A stretch of 64,000 bases of DNA from Bemisia tabaci. Its lineage: Eukaryota; Arthropoda; Insecta; Hemiptera; Aleyrodidae. The notes beneath the pieces were generated by a model. The model ran no database searches. It was not told where the DNA came from and worked only from the letters and a program-made list of their open reading frames with translations. Shown here piece after piece: positions 23,201 to 34,300 of this stretch. The first letter of the stretch is position 1; each line of letters starts with the position of its first letter. Position numbers and translations under genes: made by a program. The stretch spans positions 19,641,131 through 19,705,130 of the forward strand of contig NC_092795.1 of NCBI RefSeq assembly GCF_918797505.1, given 5' to 3'.

Positions 23201-26200
23201 TCGAGATACGCCCCTACGTTAGAGGGACAACGATGTATACCCATGCTCATGTAGCTGGGAAGGGACATCATCTCCCCATCAAAAACCTGCGTGGAGTATC
23301 CATGCCGTAGCCAGACGAAAGTTATTAGCTGTGTCGAGGCCTGCTGTGAGCGGTTATCAAGAAGCTTGGCCATCACCTCAACCGTGGGCTGTGCCATTCA
23401 TTCGAGAAGGCTCCAAGCTCAAACTTAACATCGTTGACTACTCCTTAAGCCATCCACGACTGCCAAATCTCTCCAGTTGGAAAAAGTACCTTGAAAAAAT
23501 GTAAGAGATTGTGTTGATTTTGCGCTGAGAAAAAAAGTTCGGTCACATGAATCGTGTTAGTGTGTTCAATATTAGCCGCAGACTCGTCTCATACAGTGGG
23601 AAAAAACACATTGGATCTAGAGTCCAGACTCTTGAAAACATTTACAAGAAAAAGGACTCTTGATTCAATCAGATTTAAGCTTAAATCAAAAGGAAATCCG
23701 CTCAAATTAAGAGGCTTGGTTCTTGATTTAAGCTTAAATCTGATTGAATCAAGAGTATTTTTTCTTGTCGATGTTTTTAAGAGTCTGGACTTAAGATCCA
23801 ATGTGTTTTTTTTTTCCAGTGTATCTCTCCCTTTTCGGTTCTGGTGTGTGCCTCTGATTCAGGTAACTAGACACCTGTACTGAACTTGAGCGTTGATAAA
23901 GTTCGGCCGAATGAAGCGGCTTGGTGAAAAGTTCATTTGAATGTACGGAGGGTATGCTTACTTGGATAGAAAGCAAGATTATTACATGAAATAAATAGTA
24001 TGGTACCTGTATTGAATATAAATATCAAACGGTACAATTTATATGATTGGCATTTGTAGCTCTATGTTGTGGGTAAAAAGAAATTTGAAAAGGTAATTTT
24101 CAACAGAAAACGTATAATTTCTTCTAGAAAAACGTCTCATCCGCTCGCATAATCCCTTCGAATGTTTTTACAGAGACTCTTAATTGCAGCAAAAACCACA
24201 CGAACTTGTTGAAATTATCAGCATTGCATTTGGCCTAGCCCCACTCTACAAACACGTATAAAACTTAGTGATACACAGGTCTTATGCGTGGTGCATTTGG
24301 TGTAAGTTGCTTGGGCGACCGGCGTATTATCCGTGAGCCACTCGAGAGTCGAGAATGTAGGAACACATGACTTTACCAAGCGCCTTCATTTCGAGAGGTG
24401 GCAATAAACGTGACACGCATGTTTAGTCGCCGTGCCATCACGCTGCAGGCTACTTTACGTTAAGTTCCCGAGCATCACTATCGAGAGTCCATCTATAAAT
24501 CGAGCTTTGTCCGGATGCTCTGAAAAGTTGATCTACCTCTAAATATTCCAAGTTAACGATCGGACCGTTCTGTACATCAATTGGATTACATTTTGCAATA
24601 AGGAACCACTATCTCTGGCTCTTCCATAAAAGCACCTTTCTGCATAGGGAAACCAATGGCATTTATGTTGTTTCTAAAGTGAGCCAGAAATGGTGAGCCC
24701 TTATTGCAAAATGTGGTCCAATTAACGATACGACAGTCATCTATCTAAAAAAATTAACCGAATTTAGTGGCGAAAATTCGCCTTCCTAATCCCGTAGTAA
24801 GCCATCTTCCTCTCATGGAACCCTGAAGACCGACCGATGACCAGCGGTCGCACCAATCATCGACAGACGACGATGACACCTGCGAACAAGGTCAACGATC
24901 CTCCCCCTTTCCCCCGAAATGAGGTATCCGGCTCGCACACTTGATCCGGTTGAGTGAACCTTGCGTGTCCCTGTATGGGATGCTGTACCTTTCCTTTCGC
25001 AGATGCTGCTCGCAAGTTATCCGTGATGTGAGTCTCCAAACAGTCGCTCGCTTCTGCGAATGGCTCCGCGAGCTCTGCGCAGAATTTCTCCGTCCCGTTC
25101 CCTGAGTATCGTAGATGAGACTTGATGTCAATTCCTGAGAAGGAAAAAGAAAAATTGGGAGGGAAACAATAATGTATTATTGTGACCGTCCACGGAAGAA
25201 TTGATCTTGGCACCCGAAGGCTGCTGTATGCCAGATGCCGTTGCGCCAAATGATCTTAAATAATCAGCCATGCTGCTGTGTTAAGGAAAAACAGGGTGTC
25301 TAGCATCAGGAAAAACCGGAAAATATCAGGAATTTTGGTCGATCAGGAAAAAAATCAGGAAAATCGGAAAAATTGGACGTTTTATCAGGAATTTTCTTAC
25401 GAGAATCTCCTCAGGGGAGAAAGTCTTACTGTTTTTGCCTACCGTGCCAGGAGTCGAGAAAAATCAGGAAAATATCAGGAATTTTCGAATGAAAAAATCA
25501 GGAATTTTTATAAAATATCAGGAAAAATCAGTAAAATGTCAGGATTTTTCAAAATTAAAAAATACTAGACACCCTGAAAAACGTCGTATGAGCCCTCAGA
25601 TGTTGCCAAATTTCCTCTGGTAAATCACTAATTTTCAGGAAGTTCTTAGAATATTTGTCTACCAATTTCTCAGATAATTTTGTTTGTAATTTGATCTGAA
25701 ACGTCCGAAAATTTCAATGGAAAATATTCATAATTTTTCTCATAAATAAACATTTTATCGAAGGAGATTTGGCAACTCTCGAATGTTCATACGGCGTTCT
25801 TCCTCAGCATGGCCCCTAAAAATGAATGCGCCAAATGATCTGAAATAATCAGCTATGCTGCCGTGCCAAGGAAAAACGCCGTATGAGCCCTCAGGTGTTG
25901 CCAAATTTCCCCTGGTAAATCACTAATTTTCAGCAAGTTCTTTGAATATTTGTCTACCAATATCTCAGATAATTTTGTTTGTAATTTGATCTAAAACTTC
26001 TGAAAATTTCAATGAAAAATATCTATAATTTTCCTCATAAATAAACATTTTATCGAAGGAGATTTGGCAACTCTCGAATGTTCGTACGGCGTTCTTTCTT
26101 AGCACGGCACCATAGCCCCTAAAAATGATGCCATGGCCTTAACGTAGCTCCTAAAATTGTCATGTCAATGTCTTAATATTGCTTTAAGAGGAACACGCAA

Positions 26201-29200
26201 GCACGACTATATTTCAGTATTTTCCTTTGGACTGAGAGGCTAATTTCCTCTTGGATCTCCCCAGTGACGAACTTCATCTTATTTTCGCCTATGTTTGGAC
26301 TCAGTTTAATTGAGAGGAGGAAGACTAAAGTAGTTTTAGTCTCACTGAAATTGTGCGACTCTTGTTTCACATGGATGAAGCCTAAAAGTTTAAAACATCG
26401 CATTAAAACCCTCAATGTTTACTGAAATAGAAAACTAGTCTGCAGATTTGTTTCTCTTGTTTTTGTTACTTCCTATCGGGGCTCTCTCTTTCTCCTTCCT
26501 CCTCTTTTTTCTTCCTTTTTGATTCCTTCTTTCCGTTTTATTTTACGAATAAAATTCGTGGTCTGATCACCGAGCAACGTTTTATAACTTACATTGCGGT
26601 GATGGTCGTTGCTTTCAGCCAAACTTGGTCGCATTGATGCCGAAACGTTTTACTACATTTCTACTGCAACTATACATGAACTCTTTATTTATAATATTTA
26701 TATTATTATTTTTATTTTAGCGTTAATTATTATTTTTTTATTGTTTGCAGGATGGCAAGCGATTGTTTATCGGAGCAGTTGGTAGCTGGTATTGGCAAGG
26801 TATGTATCTAAAAATATGGCTGATTTGACCATTTTTAATCGCTCTCTCTAGTTTTAGATGACGCCGAATATTGGATCTGTAAAAGTCCTGGAGCTCGGAA
26901 AATCGAAGGCCTCTCTGTGTTGCGATCAAAGGAAAGCCTTCTATGACCAGATGAATTTAGCGCTGCCATGTGTGGAACATTCGAAATATTTTTTGTATTT
27001 CACTGGTTGTCAATGTGTTTTTTTCAAAGTTCTATTCGCTTCTTATCAAATTTAATTATATGCTACCACCCCAATGCGGAAGAAATCCTCCTCCCTCTTT
27101 CATTTTTCCTTCAAAGAATAGGTTCAAACCTCCTGCTTAAAAATATAGCCTCTTTTCTCGGAGTACCTGATTTTAGTATAGCTCCCATTTCCTTTGACTG
27201 GTCTCTTTCAGCAGATTCAAATAAATGAATCACATTTTGCAATAAGGAATGCATGCAATGCATTTTCCATAAAGGCACCTTCCTGCATAGGAAAACCAAT
27301 GGCATGTATTTTGTTTATAAAATGAGCCAGAAATTGTGGTTCCTTATTGCAAAATGTGGTCCAAATAAGCTGTCACGAGTAGGAGAGAGGGATAACCTTT
27401 TCTAATTGAAATTGTGAATCTGGTAGTTTGAAACACATTCAGATGTATCGAGCCCAGAACTTCTGAGTTACGGTCATACTTAGGTTCGATGACTTAGAAA
27501 CGAAATGGATTTTTCCCTTCTTTTTCTCCATTTCTTGTTGGTGCCTTATCCTCCTTGTCCCCCACCTTTTAAATGATAGCAGTTATTTTTCAATGGACGT
27601 CCTCTGCTTCTCTCGTTTATTCCAGAGTTTTTCTGTTCATTTCATTTTTCCAAAGCCCGCTAATTCGTTCACCCTGATTTTAGGGCCTATTTCACAATGC
27701 TATTCAATTCGAATGCGATCTGTATGTTTGTATTCTCACGCTATGTCCGTTTGTAATTTTTCTCTTTCATTATTTTTGCACGTATGGTTCATCATTGTTT
27801 TCTTCATTCAATCTGTCTCGATTTATACAAAATTGTATTCAAAACCGTGTAACGTAATTAAAATTTTTTTGTGCTTTATTGATTCCCAGGAAATCATGAA
27901 ATAATAATTCAAAATACGAGTATAGTTCGATACACTATGAGATGGGTGAGCTTCGCGCTCAGCGAGATCAATATAATAAAGCCATAAACCGCGCGTTCGC
28001 GTTAATGAGATTTATTTTCGCGGAATGAGCACGGCCAATACGACTTCGGTACCTCTGTTTCATACCATGAATATTCATGAGCTAAACTGCGGAAGATCAT
28101 TAGGAACGCTTTTACCGCTCCGCTAGCTCTTTTTCTACAATCCTACCCTATTATTATTTTAATTTTCTCAATGCAACTACTTAAGATGTAGACGTATTTT
28201 TCTTCCCTTTCACATCCCTATAGCTTCTGTCACTGTATCTACGTGTCGCAGGCAATTAGCAATCGCCGGCAATTTACAAGCCAGTGGTGAATAAATATAG
28301 AAAATTATAAAATTCTAAAATAAAAGAACAATTTTACAGTGCTGATTAGGTTGCCTGAATAGGCACTTTTCCACCCTTAAAACATGACAGAATTATGCAC
28401 ACTCAGAACAGAGCGCAGTAAACTCCGTGACATTAGTTGGGTTGAGATCGGACAGGCAACTAAACTAACACCGTGACAAAGCGTAGAGTATCACAAATAA
28501 TGAAGGCGCTTCAAGCCGAGCTCATACTTTTGAAGACCATAACCTTTAAAATTGCATTATGCCGATGCGCATTACTGCGGTTTATTGAAACAACGTGTGA
28601 TCCGCTTGCAAATTGCCGGCGATTGCTAATTGCTTGCAACATACGCATCAAACATATTGCTTTCGTACCGTGCTTTTTTTTCTATTCTTTTTTTAAAGTA
28701 CTGCAAAATATGAATAGACATTTTGAATGTCCTGCTGCTAATGTATGTGTTCTTAAATTCAGTCTATTCTTTGATTATCCTGTCGCGTCAGGGGGCTTTA
28801 AAGACTGCTGTTCACAAATTCTTTTGACTGAATTTGTGGCTTTTATATTTTACACCGCGTGTAAGGATAGGCAAAACTTGTGAATTGCATCTAAAATCGA
28901 GCTACAACGAAAAGCGCTCACTCGAGACCGCTCCCGTCATTTTGAAACACCCGCTCTTTTTTCAAAATGTAATTTTTCCGCGCTACAATGTGGATTGGCT
29001 TTGATTGGCTGGAAATTTGTAAACAAAAACAAACGCGCGGAATGAATTTGAGGTTATACGTTCGATTTAATTGTTTCTTGTTTTCTCAAATTGAGACGAA
29101 GCTTTTAATTTTTATTCCCTTCACTCTTTTTTGACGCTTTAGCTCATGAAATTAAAATTGTCTCGCAAGGGATACCAGAGTATTCCCAAATTTTTCATGA

Positions 29201-31307
29201 TTTCCTTCTCACAAGCAGTGTCCAATTCATGTGCTGACAGCATGAGGAAAATGCATACATATGGTAAACGGTTTTGTTTTTGAACAGGTACTCTTTAGAG
29301 ATTCCTTGCATTGATGTTTAAATTTTACGTTTATAGAAATATTTTGCTCCCTTGTGTTCTCTTCTCTTTCCTATCTGTATCTATCATGCCGCAATGTTTT
29401 CTTATGTTAGAAGAACAGCCAATTTACCTGTCGCTCAGAAGTGTACCCTTTTGTATGCATCTAAGAAACAAACGCATAATCTGAATAATCGCAACAGGAA
29501 CAATTGAATATAATTTTTAGTTGGCTGTCAGTCACATCATCATTTGACTTGTGTCTAATCTTAAGAAGAGGCAGCAGAATTAATCTTGCATTTTCATTTT
29601 TGAAACGACTATCTAATCCAATTCAGTAGGTATATGGAAAGTTAAATTGGTCAAGTTCACCTAGATTTTAAAATCAGGGAATTAAGGGAGCATTTTTGCA
29701 CTCCAAATCCCATCCGTTTCAATTTCGTGTGCGGTGAAGTTTTCAATACCTAATCCTCACTGCCTGATTTTGCTCATTCCCTCAATCTAAGTAGTACCTG
29801 GTACTCATAAAGTACATTTACTTAAAGTACTCAGTAGTATTATCTTTATTACTATTTTTCAGGGGAAAGTATTCAGGTTTATTCCATTTTTAAAGCATAC
29901 CATGTATGCCTGAAATTTCTTTAAAATATTTAAGAATTGCATCTTTTCATTCGTTTTGCTTACTCTATCGGGGCTGCATGTACTGTCATTGATGTTTTGC
30001 ACCATTTCTATTATTTATGTTCTTCACAGGTCAACTTTACTCTATCGATAGCAATGTTCGTCTACCATTCCTCCCTTCACGACTACCATTCATTGAACAT
30101 GAGCCAGGTAAAATCAGAGTTGGTTTCAGAAACCATTTGGAACTGCCCTCTACTAATCTCTTAACATGTCTGTCTTTTGAGCGCTTTAAACAATGGTTCT
30201 TGGTGTCGGAGTATTTGGTGCTCGATAATTCATTGGGTTTAAACTTGTGCAACTTTCACAATTGTCATGTCTAGTTTGTGGCATTTTTTTTTTTACAGCT
30301 CTCAATTTTACAAAATGCATCCCTCCTGAAAATGGCTTCATTTTTGCCAGGAAAATTAGTTTTTATTCTTAAGTTCTGAATTTTTCTCTAACTGTTGATA
30401 ATCTTATCAATAGAGGTATGGATGCAAAGCTGAGCTTTGTGCTGACAACTAACAAAAAGACTGCAACACACAGTGCAAATACTACTGAACATCACACTTT
30501 CGGTTGACATGTTTTATTTTCTTCGCTACATTAATCATTAATAGTTTTTCTTCTACGCAACGTCCCGAACGGAAATCCCATATGATTTTCTTTTTTTGGT
30601 TTGATTCTAATTTCCCACCTCACACAAAGGGTTTTTTTCTTTCCCTTTTTTAAAACAAGTATTTAATGTGTCCTGAAACATTTTTGACTGAATGTAATTA
30701 ACTTGTTAATTTTATAGATTACAAATTTACTTTAAAAAATCAGAAGAAAAAAATTAGAAGTAGATCATCCAATTTTGAGCTGACAGCTTTTCAAATCCTC
30801 TATCTAAATGATGAATATTTACTCCATTAAAATTTAAAGTGGTTTTGGTGTAAAATTAAATTGTTTTATTTTTGCGCATTGTTCGCTTAACCTCATTTTA
30901 TTCCTTGATGGAAAATAGTATGGTGTTATTCTTATAACACTTTGAGAGTGTTCATTATCAATTACCTACTGCTGTGCTACAATGCTACATGCAGCTTCAA
31001 CAGGACAATGCTTAAAGCTAACAAATATTGAAGGGTAGTATCTTTTCATAAATATTGAAAAGCTATCGGTCTAAAATATGAGTTTTTTCCCCCTTTTGTT
31101 TTTCTTCCTTTCCCTAAGAAAAGGAAACTGTTTTTGCCCCCAGGATATAACATTCATTTCATCTGTGTTGTTTCAGAACACTTTGTAATGTAAAAAGTAC
31201 CTTTACCTTTTGTTTGAATCTTCTAATTGATTTCTTTTCTACTCATATTTTGTGGTGTTATTTCCTCAAACCAATTGTAATAATTCCTTCCTCTTTTTTT
31301 TAAATTT

Positions 31308-31340
<33 letters not shown>

Positions 31341-34300
31341 GCATTGTATCTTTAGCACTGAACTTCTATTACTTCAAATGACCAATTTAAGTAATAATCA
31401 TATCAATAATTAAGAACTTTTGCACCTATTTGATTTTTAAAGGAATATTAAAAAACACAAAACATTTCAAGGCGATCAATGTAACTAGACATTTTTGCCC
31501 TTAATTTTTGGATGATATTTTTTTAAGAGAAAGACCAGGAAAAATGAGATGATATACATTTAACAGTAATCAGATATTGACAGCAAAATCAGAACTCAAA
31601 ATCAGCAATGGTGCAATTCGAGTTGGTTATGTAGTTTCTCCATGAGTTTTTAACCCAGAGATTTGTCTGTGTTTGCGGGAAAAGTAAATGTACTTCAGTA
31701 CAAAGGTCAAAACTGTTGCCAAGATTGTGCATACTTTTTAACAAGAGGCTGCAGAATGTTCAAATAATCACCACCTAAACCTAATATTTGTAAAAGGTTA
31801 CTAGTTTACTCTCCTTATAGCTTCCTTGTAGCTATACCCCTGAAGTATGTTGATATTTGCTCAATATCTTCTCTTCTACTTTAAATCCACCTACTTATAA
31901 CGAAGCCAAGTCTTTTGTCCTTTAATACATACCTGTCAAGCGCTGGCATGTATCTACATTATAGTGTCTCAAAATGCCTGGATATCCCTTCTATTCTTTC
32001 GTGGATGAGCCATTTTTTTGAAATTTCTGATACGTTTGCTTGTGTGGCTTAAAAATAAAAGAGCGGAAGGTTTGATTATGACTTGTTTTAAAAACACCTA
32101 TGTTCATGAAATTTTGCGACATCACAATGTAGATACCTATGCCTGTTTATATGGCCGCCGAAAAATAGTCTGTTCAATGACAATTTTGGATTTTAAATTT
32201 ATGAGATAATTGTATCACCTTAAGCGACATTATTCTATTGTACATATGTTAATGAAATCTTCTTGATTCAAATAAGTAGCTGGTTAACTTTAGTCTGCTA
32301 TTGGTTGGTGCCGTAACAATCTTCAGTTTTAATATCTGAAATACTCTGTATTTTTGGTCATGCAAACTAATTAATTAATTTAATTCGAAAGTAATGCTCA
32401 TATAAACTCATACTTTTAACCGTCAAAAATTATAACTTGTATGGACTTTTTTACTTCAGTACGTAAAATCAGAAATGGAGTAGAATTATAAACGAACTCG
32501 AGCAAAAGTCCCTCATGAAGATTTTAAAGTTCAAAACTACGCAATGTAACATTTTATTTTTATCTAAAACTTAATAAGTTTTCCAAGATGCATCAGGAAA
32601 CGTTGGACTTGCTCTTTGTAGAACTTGCTGGACTTCATTTCATCGAAAGGAAATAAATGTCGATAAAGGTTTTTTTTGGTACCACTGAGACTCCTTACAG
32701 AAAAAGCCTTTTCTGTGAGTAAATTGAAAAGTTATTTAAAAAAGAAAAAACTGGAAATAAAAAAGCAATCTCTGCAAGCAAACTTTCTGTTAACCCACTA
32801 ATCTACGAACTCTGACATGTAGCATATCTCTCACAACTCGTCTATTAGAAGTAAGTAAAAATTGTAAGATGGTGACGCAGAAAGTTTTAACTTTTTATTT
32901 TACCCAAAATGATGGGCTTTATCTCTCAATTTCTTCTTGTCTGTGCTCAGGTCAAGTGTTCTCTCAAAATTTATACAATCGTCCAGAAGTGTTATCAACG
33001 AATGAAGGGCCACCAGCAGATGATGACTCTTATCTTGGTTACTCTGTTGCTGTCGGAGATTTTGCAGATGATGGGGAGGCTGGTGTGGCCGTCGGCATGC
33101 CAAGAGGTGCAGGTCTTCTTGGCAAGGTAAGCATTTCTAAATTCTATTTCCTTTCAACCCAACTCCAGGACATTCTGTATTCATCGAAATTTGTTCGTAG
33201 TGTGACGCGACTCTCTTCCGAGCAGAAGAAGAGAGTCGCGTCACAGTAGAAAAAAGCTAAATGTGTTCTAAATAATACCTGAAAATCTTAAACAATTGTT
33301 GCTCTGTCTCTCTCGTGGAGTCTTTAAATTCGTCGAGTATATTTCTGCTTGATATTCACTCAGGTAAGATTATTTAAAGTTTTTTTTTTAACACTTCATA
33401 TATCCCTTGAGGGATAATCCTGCGCTCTACTCTCCCTAGAGCCCCATCCTCCCTTCGTCTCTAATCAAGCCAGCCCTAGGTTACCGTTGTTTGAGACTAT
33501 CAAACTCGGGTCACCTGACTGGAAATCAAACTGGGGACCTCCAGATCACAGAGCAAGCACTACAACCACTACACCACAAAAGGACAACAATCGTAAATTA
33601 AAACGTTATTTCATTCCTAGGAGAAATATTAGATCGAAATTTGAATCTCAACTCAGAATCAATTCAACAAATGTTCAACACTCTGCTTTCCTGGTAAAAT
33701 CACGGTCTTACCGTAGTATAGGATGACTCTCTTTATTTGATTGATTTTTCTATTGCAATCTGTGTATCATGGAAGGAATCTTGCTTCAAGTTCAAAGTGT
33801 CTCATTATTTGCCCATCCCTTTGTGATTGCAAATTTTCATCATACTCACTGATGTATTTTTTTATCTAGATTGTTCTGTACTCATGGAACCTGACCAACC
33901 TTCAAAACATCACTGGCGAACAGCTTGGAGCATATTTTGGCTACTCTTTGTGCGTAGTTGATGTTGATGGAGACGAACTTGATGATTTAATTATTGGGGC
34001 ACCATTATACACAGATATGACAAACAATGAAGGCCACTATGAGAATGGAAGGGTCTACGTTGTTTACCAAGGAAGAGAAACTTACAAGTTCAGAGATCTG
34101 CATACGCGAGATGGTAAAAACTCCAAGTCAAGATTTGGCCTTGCTCTCACTTCCCTCGGCGATATCAACAAAGATGGCTTTGGTGGTATGTATGTCTTAA
34201 AGTTTCAAGTAGCTTTCCATGAAGAAGGATGAAAATATAATTAGAATATAACGGGTAACAAAGATCTGGATGTCTACAAGTTTAAGAGGCTTTGAAAATT

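Larger units (their letters stand above)
22288..26750 (+). other. Intron between integrin exons b and c
   Basis: 4.46 kb with three CACTG-type foldback elements, one ACGTAAGGGCGTA element, a 300-bp segmental duplication around 25238-26108 with a nested insertion, and a possible antisense exon near 24958-25134. The last 600 bases are plain AT-rich sequence. Confidence 0.8.
26800..32950 (+). other. Introns flanking the 78-bp exon
   Basis: 26800-30029 and 30108-32950 surround the cassette-like exon. The first holds a TTTTGCAATAAGGAA-type inverted repeat (27224-27366), a dense block of homeobox-like sites (27940-28130) and an inverted repeat at 28245-28655. The second is AT-rich, repeat-poor, with a poly-T run of about 30 at 31310-31340. 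Confidence 0.8.

Noticed and set aside
28473..28883. 136-codon plus-strand frame
   Set aside because: Overlaps one arm of an inverted repeat, has no recognised domain and lies inside an integrin intron.
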